Assembly (NCBI GenBank): GCA_016758905.1
Contig: JAEPQZ010000006.1
Span: 186,001 to 250,000, forward strand
Source: Umbelopsis isabellina
Lineage: Eukaryota; Mucoromycota; Umbelopsidomycetes; Umbelopsidales; Umbelopsidaceae
DNA: 64,000 nucleotides
Reading direction: 5' to 3'
This document shows, in pieces, positions 12,145-28,802 of this stretch. Each line of letters opens with the position of its first letter. Within the stretch, counting starts at the first letter, position 1. A program made the translations under genes and the position numbers. Below the pieces are notes generated by a model. That model searched no databases and was not told the DNA's origin. It was given only the letters and a program-made list of their open reading frames with translations.

Positions 12145-14212
12145 CTACAACTCGTCGTGACCAGACAAAGGCTCTTCATCCTCAGTAGAGTAAGCAGAGT
12201 CGCTGTCACCACCAGCATAAAGCTTGGAGGTAATAGGGTTAACAATGGCTTCAACTTCCTCACGCTTCTCATCAAAGTCTTCCTTGGTAGCATCAGCGCT
12301 GGAGTCATCCAACCACTCAAGCTTCTCCTTGACAGCTTCCTCAATAGCTTCCTTATCATCCTCAGAGATCTTACCACCCAATTGGGAGTCATCAGAAATC
12401 TGGTTCTTGAGAGAGTAAAGGTAGTTCTCGAGGGCGTTCTTAGACTCAGTGCGTTCACGGAGAGCCTTATCTTCGTCAGCAAATTCTTCAGCTTCACGAA
12501 CCATACGTTCAATGTCTTCTTGAGAAAGGCGACCCTTGTCGTTGGTGATGGTAATGCTCTCAGATTTGCCACTTCCCTTGTCAGAAGCGCTTACACGGAG
12601 GATACCGTTAGCATCAATCTCGAAAGTGACCTCAATTTGGGGAACACCACGAGGAGCGGGGGGAATACCGGTAAGCTCGAACTTGCCAAGTTGGTTGTTA
12701 TCCTTGGTCATGGCACGTTCACCTTCAAAGACTTGAATCATGACAGTGGGTTGGTTATCAGCGGCGGTAGAGAAGATTTGGGACTTCTTGGTAGGAATGA
12801 CAGTGTTACGCTTGATAAGAGAAGTCATGACACCACCAGTGGTTTCAATACCGAGAGTCAAGGGGTTGACGTCAAGAAGAAGAACCTTGTCAGAACCTTC
12901 CTCACCAGAGAGGATACCACCTTGAACAGCAGCACCATAGGCAACAGCTTCATCAGGGTTAATACCCTTGGAAGCCTTCTTTCCGTTGAAGAAGTCTTCC
13001 AAAAGAGTTTGGACCTTGGGAATACGAGTGGAACCACCAACGAGGACAATATCATCAACTTCAGCCTTCTTCAAACCAGCATCCTTAAGAACTTGTTCGA
13101 CGGGCTTGAGAGTCTTGCGGAAAAGATCGTTGTTCAATTCCTCAAACTTAGCACGGGTCAAAGTCTCGGAGAAGTCCTTGCCATTGTGGAAGGACTCAAT
13201 TTCGATCTTGGTTGACATTTGAGATGAAAGAGAACGTTTGGCCTTCTCGACTTCACGCTTCAATTTACCCATGGTCTTCTTATCCTTGGTAATATCCTCA
13301 CCATCGTTCTTACGCTTCCATTGCTTGACGAAATGATCAATGACACGGTTATCGAAATCTTCACCACCAAGATGGGTATCACCAGCAGTAGCCAAGACCT
13401 CAAAGACACCATCGTCAATGGACAAGAGGGAAACATCGAAGGTACCACCACCAAGATCATAGACAAGGATAGTGCGCTCACCACCAGTCTTATCAAGACC
13501 GTAGGCGATAGCAGCAGCAGTAGGTTCGTTAATGATACGAAGAATGTTCAAACCGGCAATAGTACCAGCATCCTTGGTAGCTTGACGTTGAGCATCGTTG
13601 AAGTAAGCGGGAACAGTGACAACGGCATGAGTAACCTTCTTTCCGAGGTAAGCCTCAGCGGTTTCCTTCATCTTGGTAAGGACCATACCAGAAATCTCTT
13701 CAGGAGTAAAGATCTTGTCGTCGTTCTTAACTTCGACTTGAATGTTAGGCTTGCCATCCTTAGCGACAAGCTTGAAGGGGAAATGCTTCATATCAGCTTG
13801 GACGTCCTTGTCATTAAAACGACGACCAATCAGACGCTTAGCATCAAAGACAGTGCGTTCAGGGTTGGCAGAGTACTGGTTCTTAGCAGCATCACCGATC
13901 AAACGTTCTTCATCAGTGAAAGCAACATAGGAGGGAGTAATACGGTTTCCTTGATCGTTGGCAATAATTTCAACACGGCCATTCTTTTGGATACCAACAC
14001 AAGAGTAGGTGGTTCCCAAATCAATACCAATAACTAAAGACCAAAGATGATGAGAATTGAACCCAATTTTACCACATCATTCTTCTGCAGCATTTAAACT
14101 TACCAGCACCATAAGATTCAGCATCATCAGCAGCATAGGCAACTGGGCCAGCGACGAACAACGCACAGATAAGAGCAAATAGTGCGATCAGCACTGTCTT
14201 CCTCTGTGACAT
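12145..14212 (-). CDS. KAR2: ER-lumenal Hsp70 chaperone BiP/Kar2
   Basis: Two exons: 14212-14104 and 14033-12145, split by a 70-nt intron inside [11 protein letters not shown]; 665 aa. The signal peptide is [19 protein letters not shown] plus VAG. The ATPase domain shows [13 protein letters not shown], the phosphate-2 motif [10 protein letters not shown] and [11 protein letters not shown]. The substrate-binding domain follows, and the protein ends in the retrieval signal HDEL. This is the ER Hsp70 for translocation, folding and the unfolded-protein response. Codon use is the most biased in the window, as expected for an abundant protein. The strong bias also leaves long antisense ORFs, which are artefacts. 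Upstream are a TATA box (14276-14283) and a UPRE-like site (14361-14371). Confidence 0.98.
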
Positions 14213-14275
14213 GATATGTAAAAGAAAAAGAAAGGTGTCTAATGAAAACAGGCGGCCCTGGAAAGATATCCATTA

Positions 14276-14283
14276 TTTATATA
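14276..14283 (-). promoter_or_regulatory. TATA box of the BiP gene
   Basis: On the minus strand this reads TATATAAA, about 65 nt upstream of the BiP start codon, a usual place for a TATA box with a short leader. Based on sequence and position only. Confidence 0.6.
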
Positions 14284-14360
14284 TTATGCCAACCAAATGA
14301 CACTCCGCCTGGCCAATGAGTGTTTGCAACATCTCAAGCTTCTAAGCAAAAGAATTAAAA

Positions 14361-14371
14361 TGCCACGTCAC
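14361..14371 (-). promoter_or_regulatory. Putative unfolded-protein response element upstream of BiP
   Basis: The minus strand reads GTGACGTGGCA, which contains TGACGTGG, the site bound by XBP1/ATF6-type bZIP factors in animals. Hac1 is the fungal counterpart. It lies about 150 nt upstream of the BiP start and 80 nt upstream of the TATA box. Since BiP is the classic UPR target, this is a reasonable candidate. Whether Mucoromycota Hac1 uses this core is not shown here. Confidence 0.4.
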
Positions 14372-15018
14372 ACCAACCCTTTGGCATCATAATATCAGCC
14401 AATGAAGTTGCACCATCACAATGGTCACGAAACAAAGTCCGCGGAAACCAATAATTGTTTGCGAGCTGGACAATGCCCACCGTGACACGTATCGTTCATT
14501 TCTTTGTCATTTTGCCTTTCTTATGAGCTTATTTAATCCAGAGCTTTCAATAGAAAAGGCAGTTTCAATAGACTATAACATAATACTAAACTGTCGAGTC
14601 GAAACTGACAACGAATTGAATTATATCTTTTGCCTGTGACGCTAAAATGTTTTTGCAATCTACGCATAAGAACAAAAGAAAGCTGATGTGAGATCACATT
14701 TATATATTGTATGTTGCGCTACATAATGTTGCAAAACAATGGAAAGCCAACTATAGGGTTTCTTGATCAAATTCCGTTGGTGCTTTTAAGTTCAATTTGG
14801 AAAATAGTGTAGGTGCCCAGGTCGGACGCTCCGTGTATCCAAGACTTTCACCCCGGTAACTCAAAATCTGGAAATTTCCATTTATAAGTTTTAGGAAATG
14901 GTACAACATAGTAGTCTACGATAAAAAAAAAGAGCAGATACATAAGAGGCATAATAAATGACAGGGAATAATAATACAATTTTTTAACGAGATGTTGGTA
15001 GATAAATGTCATTGGCGT

Positions 15019-16199
15019 TTACAGACGCCAACGAACTCTCTCATCTTCGGCCACAGCGGTAGGAGAATGAGATCCGGAAGTATGTGAAGTATGCGAAGTA
15101 TGGGTGGTGGTAGTGGTTGGTTGCAGTTGAAACAAGATGTCGTTTGGCGCGGTTGAATTATGTACAGAAGATGAGTTGTTGGAGTGTTTATCAGAATTGT
15201 ATTCTTGATCAGTTGCTCCATTTGAGGGTGAGAGTGATGCAGAAGACCCACTAGAGCGAGGAAAGTTTTGATGCATTTTACGTATAGCTTTAGCGATGTC
15301 GGTATCATGACCCACCAATAGTATAAATAATAAATTGATGATTGGCCATGCTATCATGATTACCACCTGCCGTTCTTTTGATATGATTAAACTGGCAGAA
15401 ACCAAGTTACAGACCATCAATATGACAGTTCTTAAAACATTGGTAACTCCTATGGCCATAAACAGACTGATGTTGGTGCTGATATCGGCATGCTTGATTT
15501 TTTTGATATGAATAACCAAAATAACAATGATAGCCATAGTAACGTATAAGTCTGTCAGAGTGTCATACAAAGTATAAACTGGTCCCCACTGTTTTTTTTA
15601 AAAAAAAAAGTTTAGTTAACCGGTGTTTTTAAGTGAATTCCTCGTATGTTGAAAACTTACAATAACATTATCCTCATAAATACAACTACCGTTATCGGCA
15701 GCCGACACATGAATAATGGCAGTGTCAACGATGCCAATGCCAACTCGTATGACTAATATGATTATATGGGCGATCATGAAACGTCTAGCCAAATGAACAG
15801 GAACGATGGTCACAACCCGATCCAGCAGGACAGCGTTACCAAATACCATGGAGAAATGATAAAGAAGATCTCCAAATCTTCCAACTACAGCACATGCTTG
15901 TGCAAATAACCTGATAGCATAGAAAAAAGGAATGTATTAACATTATTATGAACTTTTCTCCACTTCCGTTTTCCAATAAAGTGCTTTTGTCTAAATTTTA
16001 CGTACGCGCAATTCATGGACATGAAGAGTATAAGTTTGAAGGCCATGGAAAGCCCCATCAAGCATTTGAATATTCGAACTCGTCCCCGCTGCTCTTTCGA
16101 AGTGAACAAGTTTCTAACAAAAATCTCAATCGAAAACCCTATAGTCATCCCTTGTAGACAGACTACAACGAGATTTTCGGGTATAAAAGTGGCATCCAT
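15019..16199 (-). CDS. Multi-pass (about 7-TM) membrane protein, function unknown
   Basis: Three exons joined by introns at about 15915-16005 (GTACGT...ATCAG) and 15591-15660 (GTAAGT...AACAG). The protein starts MDATFIPENLVVVCLQGMT. Hydrophobic helices follow, around LMGLSMAFKLILFMSMNCA, MIAHIIILVIRVGIGIVDTA, MAIIVILVIHI, ISLFMAIGVTNVLRTVILMV and VIMIAWPIINLLFILLVG: about seven in all, with short polar loops. A Ser/Thr/His-rich cytosolic-type tail ends the protein. The layout resembles lineage-specific fungal 7-TM proteins with G-protein-coupled-receptor-like topology, but no GPCR family motif is visible and I do not assign one. Divergent from capping protein alpha across 1 kb. Confidence 0.7.
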
Positions 16200-17237
16200 G
16201 GCTGATCTAGCCTAATAGCCAGTATGAGTAATGATTAGGAAAAAAAACGTAGATTTTTAAAGCTTGTAAAAGTATAATGGTTAAAAAAGGAGGAAAGCAG
16301 TGCACGAAAGACAATCAAAACCTGATGACCGGTTTTTTAAGCGAAAAGGGTGACGCAGATAGGCGAGGATGTGAAACCGGGCGGTTGATCGGTTTCAAGC
16401 AATTGGGTGTAAATGTGTTCACACAAATCCGGCACAGTCATGCCATTGGTTATGATTACAATATTTTAAAGATATAGGATAATATTTTCTGCAAGGTACC
16501 CTATCTAGCGCAGCAGCCTGCATATTGGCACTTTCCATACTAAAATAGCGACAAAGTAGCATCTAGCAAGCGGTTGTGCAAGCAATGCAAATACTCAGTA
16601 GACGGGGAATTTTCGCTCTCAATGTTATCATGCATGCTTAGGGGTCACTACTGAATCAACTACCCGCAGCCAGGCGTTACAGGCGAATATAAGACAAGCA
16701 TAAGGAGTGATCAGATTGCTCATGTGCCGGTTCATGTTCCATGTCCTAGATGCATGGCTTATTTTATCACACATAAAAATGCTATACTAGCGCTCAAATA
16801 GTTAGCCAGACCTAACAGAACGAGATCCTAGGTCGTGAATCTTAGTATTAATAGTTTAAAAACACACCATCATCAAAACTGGACAATGCAGCGTGTTGCT
16901 CTTAACTGGAAACAATGCCATGACTATATATATTTTCTCCTTCAGAAATATTTTGCTCTGAATGTGCATCAATGTCTATGCTTTAAGTTGAATGAATACG
17001 ATTATGTTTGTTCAATTGACATGGAAGTTGATAAATCATTCAAAAAGTGGTTTGTCTAAAATATAGGATTCAATTGTATCAACATGGCTCCACTTGTATA
17101 ACAATTAGCATATCTGATTTCACGCCTCTATCATGTTGGTCGGGCTTTCAAATGTGAGCTCTCCCCTGCGTATCGCAGGCGGCGGCAGCTATGTCGTAAA
17201 TTGCCTGACCCAGTCGTACAACATCAAGCCGATCATT
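16200..17237. other. Divergent intergenic region (membrane protein / CAP1)
   Basis: Promoter space for two divergent genes. AT-rich; ORFs at 16277-16477 and 16835-17059 lack any recognisable feature. No RNA gene recognised. Confidence 0.45.
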
Positions 17238-18644
17238 ATGAGCGAATTAAGTGTTCAAGAAAAGGTGCAGACAGCTGCAAGTTTCCTTCTAGAAAGTCCT
17301 CCTGGAGAAGTAAACGATGTATTCAACGGTGCGTATCTATTTCGCCTTCATTCTCGTTCATGGTCGGGATTGTCTAAGCCAGTAAAGGAACTCGTCATTA
17401 CTATGTGAATAGTGTGGACACTTTTGGAAATCCTGCATCATCAACGAGTTATTTCGTCTCTTAGTTATATCTTTGGACTTGGAGTTATTAATGTGCAGAA
17501 GCGTGTGGATACTAACGTCCAACTTTCTTTTGTCTGCAGATATTCGAACCATTATTGAAGATGACGATGCGCTCCAGGAGGGTATCATGGAATCCTTAGA
17601 AGACCATAACACGGAACAACTCATTACTGTCAAACTTCCTGAAAGTGATCAGGAGGTGAGTTGATAAGAGGATTTTACGTTTCCTTATGCGATACTTGAT
17701 AAAAAGACTGACATTTCGGCGCGTTTGAATAGATCATTATCTCAAAGTTTGGACAGATCGAAGGCGGTCGATTTGTAGATCCTAGATCCAAGCAAAGCTT
17801 TCAGTTTGATCATATGAGACTGGTATATACCTTTTGAATAATCAAAAAAACACCTATAAGCTCCAAAACACCTATTTAAACTTGTCACCCTTTAGGCCGC
17901 TTCTGACTTACAAGAACATGAGGTGGATCAAGATATTGAGCCATTAAGGTAACACACTCTTCTCTCCAAAAATGCAAAATGTATTACATAATCTCTGACC
18001 AGACATTTACGCAACAGATCAGCTACTGATACCCAATTGCAAAGTTATGTAATCGACCACTACCCTCACGGCGTCTCTACCGTGTACGGATCGGAATCCA
18101 AGGTCACAGCTGTAGTGGTGGATAACAAATACAACCCAAGCAACTATTGGTAAGCTCTGTCATGATTGGTTTGCAGACATAAAAGCCGATCGAAATTATA
18201 AGATATTCACGCGCGGTTATCCTTTGTAAAGGAACGGACGATGGCGGTCAGTGTGGACTGTTGAGAAAGGAGGATCTCAACTCAAAGGATCTGCCAAGGT
18301 CCAGGTCCACTATTACGAAGACGGTAACGTCCAGTTGAATTCCACTAGAGATTTCGAGCTCGAAATCAGCAGTGAACAGGTCAGTGAATTACAAAATTGA
18401 ACACTATCTAAATAGACAAAAGCTAACAGGTAATACACAGGATGAAGAGAAGGCTGCAGCAGCCATTGTCAAGGCTATCGCTAAAGCCGAAAAGGAATAC
18501 CAAATGGCCATTAATGATAGCTATGCTGAATTATCCGAAAACACCTTTAAAGAACTTCGAAGAGCACTTCCTTATACACGCAACAAGGTTGACTGGCACA
18601 AGATATTGAACTATAAGATTGGTAACGAATTGTCCTCTAAATAA
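17238..18644 (+). CDS. CAP1: F-actin-capping protein subunit alpha
   Basis: Seven short exons with GT-AG introns, starting at the ATG of [10 protein letters not shown]. The longer upstream open frame is not conserved in the family. Recognisable blocks in order are [56 protein letters not shown], and the family signature [15 protein letters not shown], with a C-terminal helix ending [14 protein letters not shown]. The last part corresponds to the actin-binding tentacle. The length, about 270 aa, is normal. With the beta subunit (not in the window) it caps actin filament barbed ends. Every exon join restores the known alpha-subunit order, so the model is strong. Confidence 0.95.
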
Positions 18645-18783
18645 TGACCTGAACAATAAACGTTGGAAAAATTGCCTGTTCACGTGACATTTCCATTTTT
18701 GGGCATTGAGACGAAGTTCAGCGGTTCATATTGAGTACGTGGTCTACATAGCAAGGATCTCTCTCTTTTTTTTCAACCTACAC

Positions 18784-19609
18784 ATGGCTTCCGTGCGTAT
18801 CGTTATAATATCGATGATTAGATGAATGAGTGACAGATGGATGGATGGATGATGATGTCCATGCTAGATATTCGATACCTTTCTCCTTCGACATGCATCA
18901 GTCATTTGCAAATCTGAACAACGCACTTCAACATTGGTGAATTCACGAATTATTGTCGAATGATCATAAAAGATACAGAACGCATACAACTATACGATAT
19001 TCAGTAATATTGCGACGGACTTATCGATTTCTCCATCTTCCTCACTCCATTTATCTGATCATTGAATCGATTCATCGTATTTTCTGCACAAACATTTTGC
19101 TAACCTACCATTCTCAATTTATAGCAGGGTTCATTCCAACGTCAAGTTGAGGTCGGCCGTCTCGTCCTTATCAACTACGGTAAGGACAGCGGTAAGCTCG
19201 CTGTCATTGTCGACATTATTGATCACAGCCGTGCTTTGATTGACGGCCCCACCACTGGTGTCGCTCGTCAAGCTCACGCTTTCCGACGCCTTACTTTGAC
19301 TCCTTTCGTCGTCAAGGGTCTTCCCCGTGCCGCTGGCAAGACTGCTCTTACCAAGTGCCTTGAGAAGAACGATACTCTCAATGCCTGGAACAAGACCAGC
19401 TGGGCCAAGAAGTTGGAGACCCGCAAGACCCGTGCTGGTCTTTGCGACTTCGACAGATTCAAGCTCCAAAAGCTCAAGGCTCAGGTAAGACACCTCTCTG
19501 TTAGTTTTCACCTTTGTTGAAAATGTTTGATGATCTAACATTTCTCTGTATCTAGCGTCGCGCTACTGTTGGCCCTGCTCTTGCTCAACTCAAGAAGCAA
19601 CAAGCTTAA
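18784..19609 (+). CDS. RPL14: 60S ribosomal protein eL14
   Basis: Exon 1 is only 9 nt (ATG GCT TCC, 18784-18792). A 335-nt intron then leads to exon 2 (19128-19484) and exon 3 (19556-19609). The product reads [23 protein letters not shown], with [20 protein letters not shown] (the eL14 KOW-like core), then a basic helical tail ending [10 protein letters not shown]; 139 aa. The first acceptor (TTATAGCAG) is the only one that keeps the frame into VEVGR. A tiny first exon followed by a long intron is typical of ribosomal protein genes. Codon use is strongly biased. It is a structural protein of the large ribosomal subunit. It lies 139 nt downstream of CAP1 and is transcribed the same way. Confidence 0.95.
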
Positions 19610-19754
19610 ATTTGTTGTCCTTGGAGGTGTTAATTGCAAAATAAAATCACAACAGTATAAATTCTATGTCGTTGACTGGTTGTGTATTGAGGAAGTGCTG
19701 TATGAGACTATTTAAGTTTCTATTTTATTTCGGTTGTTTTTCTGTTTTTGCTTT

Positions 19755-22700
19755 TCAAATGAATGCTTTTGTACGTACAACGCGATCCCATTCATCTACT
19801 CGCTTTGTGGAAAGCCGTTTGCCTGTTTGAGGATCACCAAAATGGCTTACCCACCAAGCCAGGTCTTGGTCGTTAGTAGCAAGCACCAACTTGGGCTCAG
19901 ATAAAGTATCAGTAAGGGTTTGATGAGAATGATAATACAGTAAACAGCTTATAATGGGACGATAATGCTTTGGTATGTCAGCATAGGTAGTGATCACTTC
20001 TTCCTCTTCTTCCTCAGACGCATCACTATCAAGGTCGCTTTCATCCGACCCTTCATCCGAGTCATCGCTATCAGCCCGACGCCGTAATCGAGATGAAAGG
20101 AAAGTGTCGTCATTATCATCACTATCACTTTCTCCTGCAGACAACAGCACCTCTTCATCTTCGTTTTCATCGGTTTGAATATTGCGGTCCGAGGAAAGTA
20201 GTTGATCAGGTTCACCTATCCAATAGAATTGAGCATCATCCCAACTAGCCAGTCGTTCGGTCACTCTTTGAGTTCGCAAGAATGATTCTCTGGCACTAAC
20301 TGCCGTAGGAACGCTTCCGCCAGAGCTTCGTTCTAATTTCTGATCCAAGTATCTGATGGATTCTCGCGCTTGCGTGTTCGCATGAGATGTACCTTTCTTG
20401 TGCTCATCTAGCGAATCAATAGCTGACAAAAATTAATTTAGACATATGTTTGGAAATGGACCAGAATCGATCATGGATTACAGAAACTTACTATCGAGTG
20501 GCACAATGACTTCGCAGATGAAGCCTCTCAAATGGGTAGCTGAATCAGACCCTTGACCAGCCCAGCGACGTACACAATTGAGGCCATCAAGAAAAGCGGT
20601 GACATCAAGCAGAACCTTGAATACATGAAGTGGGCCCTGGCGAGTTCTAGAGGGGCGCTGCTGTGGTCGTTTTTTGCTGCTAGTAGTCATTTTTCCTAAA
20701 CTGTTCTCAAGCGAAGAAACTTGATCCATTAGTCGCTGCTCGGCCAGTGCTTTCATTAGCCTAGTTTGTTGCTGTTGCTATACATTTAAAATGTCAGACT
20801 GTTAACCCATTTGCTTGGACTTCCCGGTCTATTCCAGAATCAACTTACGCGACTCTCTTTATCGTAAATGGTATACTTTTGCTCTTTGGTATCGAAGGAA
20901 ATGAAAGCAAATGCCTGAAGCGGCAATTAATGACCATAACACAAGCTCAATGTTAATATAAGGCAAAAACACTTACCCCTGATTCTACAAGCTTTTGGCA
21001 AAGATCATAAATACGGTACCATCGAACCTCTGTGCGAGCGTTTGAAGAAATAGATGTAGTATCACTTTTTGCTTCTTTCAAAAAATCAACAGCTTTGTGA
21101 AACGGCTCCAGAGGAACAAGGCCAAGCAGAGTATAGTCCTCCGCTAACGGAAAAGTAGAGGGTAGTGGTCTATCGGATACCGGAGTAAATGGTTTCAATG
21201 ACATTACAACTGATAGCAGTTTGGACAGTGCTGCCATTAACTTTTCGGCATCTTCATTGATGCCAGTACGAACGTGAGATTGCCCTCTTCGTACAGTAGC
21301 TCCTCCAGCACAGCAATTTACTAACATATTTATATTGGCGTTGAGGAAGGTTGCCCAGATGGAGGTTCCTGTAACGATTGCTTTTTCGGCGTCTCGCAGA
21401 ACATTGGCATCCAATTGATCTTGCGATGATATCAAATCTTGGTAGGCTGAATTAATCTTAATATGTAACAGGCATCCATGCAAAATGACTGTTCTCTGTG
21501 TGGTGTTTTTGGCGGATGTTTCTTCTTGTGATTGCTGCGTGCTCTTTCGTTGGCCCGAATACCATGCAGTAACCAGCAAAATGATTGTAATCCTCATTGA
21601 CGTGCTTCGTAAGAGCTTGAGAAGAGATACTGCTTGCTCGGCGTCATCCTTGACAATTTTGAATATAGTTCTTGTAGCTTTTTCCATGGCTGTGTCCCAA
21701 CTTTCGTCGTTACTGGAACCCGAAGCTTGATCTAAAGATGGATACTCTTTGATTTCGGCAGAGCCAAACATCAACTCTTTTTGAAAAGCCAAGAACTTTT
21801 CGACGGCCCTGGCTACTTCCTTTCTCCCTAAAGTTCGCTGGTCACTCGCTGAACTGCTTTTAGAAGAATCCGACGATACAGAAGAAAAGCGTGCTCTGGC
21901 ATAGAAGGATTTGAGATTTTCAACAGCAATAGCAGCAGGTTCCCTCATAGCGATGCTCATGCAATAGTACCATACAATGTCAATTGCACTGCCACCGTTA
22001 ACAGATACCAGGGCCAGTTGTGAGTAGGGTTTGCCACTAAAACGATAAATGTCGATTGCTTTTAAATACATTTGTTTCGCTAAAGCTCCTTTTTCCATGC
22101 TCTTATCTGCTGACAACTCTTGCGAAGCTATACCAGCATTATATCGTTCCAAATCGCCCATGCATATGTAATTATAATGTAACACCTTGGCAGTCTTTGA
22201 TTCTACGCCTTGTGCGTCCTGGTCATTACGGAAAAGATGAATTCCAATAGTCGATGTATCGATATGATACTCCTGTTTGATATCGCTGTTGATTTTTCTA
22301 TAAAATCGAATCGCGTGTCTAATTTTTGATGCCAATTGCTGTTCTAATCGCGTAGCCTTATCTGTGCTTTTTATCTGCAAATTTCACCCAGCAGAGAGAG
22401 TTATTGTGAGTTTAGAAAATTTCTGGTGATCTCGTAAATTTGACTGTGCATATCAAATGACTTACCTTGCGTATCCTTCCTCTAATATCCTCAATCCCTG
22501 GATAGATAGCATTTCGCCAAAGTTTTTCTTCTATGTGTAAATTACAGGACGCGTGTAGATCTAATAGCAAGAGATCACCATACACGTTTTGGAGACTGTG
22601 GAAGGGATACTCCGATCAGTATCGACGCCAGTAAAGAAATCAGGCAAAGTTCAGAACGACAGTTACCTTTCTCTAACAAAAGTTTGCTCCTCCTCTATCG

Positions 22701-23088
22701 CTTTAAGTTGTTCCAACACAGATGTAAATGAGTCGCTATTAGCTTGCTTCATTTCAAGCTCTTGACTTTCCTTATGCGTCTGCCTGAGCTGATTATGCAA
22801 GCTAGACAATTGCCTTTCCAGAGCAATTGACTCACTATAGTGAATAAGGTAAGGTAGGTCAGTAATCGAGTGAAAGATTCAATAGGGGTATATCCATGTG
22901 CTTCCCCTCATCGATGTTCTCGCTCAAGCCTTCCCTATGTACCTTACAAGTTCCTTGAAGCGTAGTCGAGAGTCCTGGGAATGAGGCTGCGAAGCTGATT
23001 CAGATAACTGCCTACTAGTCTGGTTTGACTTTTTCGACGCTCGCCTAGGACGCCTACGTCTCTTAGTTTGATTTCTAGGTGATGTCAT
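19755..23088 (-). CDS. EST1/SMG5-like nonsense-mediated decay factor with C-terminal PIN-like domain
   Basis: Seven exons, roughly 950 aa, from the ATG at 23088 (basic N-terminus MTSPRNQTKRRRRPRR) to the stop at 19755. Coiled coil at about 50-110, then the EST1/SMG 14-3-3-like fold with the block GKPYSQLALVSVNGGSAIDI and VWYYCMSIAMREP, the hallmark of EST1/SMG5/6/7 TPR repeats. The C-terminus is a PIN-like domain: VLLDVTAFLDG, VIVPLDTIDSLDEHKKG, ARESIRYLDQKL, IISCLLYYH, LVLATNDQDL. The order and the run ARESFLRTQRVTERLASWDD resemble SMG5 more than SMG6. An acidic low-complexity insert (about 19995-20175) splits the PIN fold. SMG5 recruits decay enzymes and PP2A to phosphorylated UPF1. Ebs1/SMG7-like is the alternative, but those lack a PIN domain. 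Confidence 0.8.
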
Positions 23089-23377
23089 CTCGAATCAGCA
23101 AGTTCATGATCTGTTCAGCGTGGAGCAAACACAAGGAAACTGGTTATATGATGCTAATATGTGTCAAAAATTTTGGGCTTAGTAGTGCTGCGGAGTTTTT
23201 AAGCTTTTTGATGAGATGGTTATAAGGTGGCCCCCAATCGAGCATCTCACAAACGAAGTTTTTACTATGTTTGTTCACTGCCATTATAACATCAGACTTC
23301 GTTTGAGTCAGAAACATCATGGCTATCAAAATCACAATTTCAAAGTTGGAATATATTTCTAAAAATAAAAAATCATT

Positions 23378-27737
<4,360 letters not shown>

Positions 27738-28802
27738 AGTGATTGCCTTACCGTTCTTGACTCAGCACTACGTTATACCAAGTGAGAAAGGACTTTGGGA
27801 ATGCAGTCTGTGAGTAGCTTACGTTGTTCCAACTGTGCAGTGCCAGTCCCTTTTTTTTCCCTTTTGTCCCCGCTCTCCGGCTTTTGTTCAATTAAATGAT
27901 GGTGACGTCGATGGCACTTGCGGTGCCACAACAGGTTTGACGATATTTTTGTAGTTGCAAGTTGAATTGAAACTAGTTTTGAAGCCTATCAGCCTACTTA
28001 TTGACTTGATGAAGGTCGAATATCAAGTAATTGATATGTCAGGTTTAAATGCCTTTTTGTGCACGAAGCACCAAATTTTTGAGGACCACCAGAAGAAGTC
28101 GACGATATAAAGGGACAAAATGGAAAAAGTGACAGGACCGGATTTGTACAGTATATAAAAAAGGTAAGGATATTGTTCATATGCAATCGATATATCGCCA
28201 AGATGTCATTCTAGCTATTCTGATCATCATATGTCTATTGCAACTTCGTAACGGAACTCTTAAAATCATTACTGAAGCGAAAAATTTGGGTTAAGCGGAG
28301 AAATAACAAAATTGATAATATGAAAGGATGCCGAACAAAGCACTGTTAAAGTACGTTGCTCGATTCTGTCGCGTTATTAAAGTTCCTGAGCATCAAACCG
28401 GTGTTACCTCTTCGTGCAAACAGCACACTATGGAACGCCAAAATCCAGTTGCATATATCGTTTGTGACCACCCAAAACACATGAAGTATGACCGTAGGTT
28501 GGATACTAAGCACTGTGCAAAACGCTACGAAATTGGCTTTCTGTATTTTTTGACATATGAACGCATCTCGCAGACTTGAGTTTAATTTTCACGGATTTTG
28601 CTTGGATTTCCTAAACCGTCCTGGCATAAGTAACATTTGCCTTGATATATTTCATTGTCTTCTGCAGCTAACAAAATGACCAACTGATAAAGGCGACATT
28701 CCACGTGATCGTGAGGGTCCTAAGGTTTCCTGCTCTGCCAGCTTACCAATATCAGTCACAATTTTTGGCCGAGGCACCAGTGTATAGATATCATAACGTT
28801 GC
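27738..28802. other. Divergent intergenic region (USP gene / ATM1)
   Basis: About 1 kb between two start codons. Holds the CRE-like site near 27903 and a T-rich stretch near 27850. The ORF at 28328-28579 shows no recognisable family and no codon bias, so it is not called. Confidence 0.5.
27903..27909 (+). promoter_or_regulatory. CRE-like TGACGTC site upstream of the USP gene
   Basis: TGACGTC, seven of the eight bases of the palindromic CRE bound by CREB/ATF-type bZIP proteins, 166 nt upstream of the USP start. A short site; chance occurrence is possible. Confidence 0.3.

Larger units (their letters stand above)
14213..15018. other. BiP promoter region and 3' flank of the membrane-protein gene
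   Basis: Holds the BiP promoter (TATA and UPRE-like sites, several CCAAT boxes between 14310 and 14405) and the 3' end of the next minus-strand gene. The ORF at 14421-14639 has no support. Confidence 0.5.

Noticed and set aside
12157-14037. Long ORFs antisense to BiP (12157-13215, 13321-14037)
   Set aside because: Known side effect of strong codon bias in Hsp70 genes; the sense strand encodes a complete BiP and the antisense products have no motifs.
14421-14639. 72-codon ORF upstream of BiP
   Set aside because: Lies in promoter sequence, unlike any family, ordinary for AT-rich DNA.
18845-18921. Possible box C/D snoRNA in the first eL14 intron (box C ATGATGA at 18849, CTGA at 18914)
   Set aside because: The flanks of the two boxes do not pair into a terminal stem, and the box C lies in a GATG repeat that makes a chance match likely.
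28328-28579. 83-codon ORF upstream of ATM1
   Set aside because: No motif, no codon bias, no splice partners.
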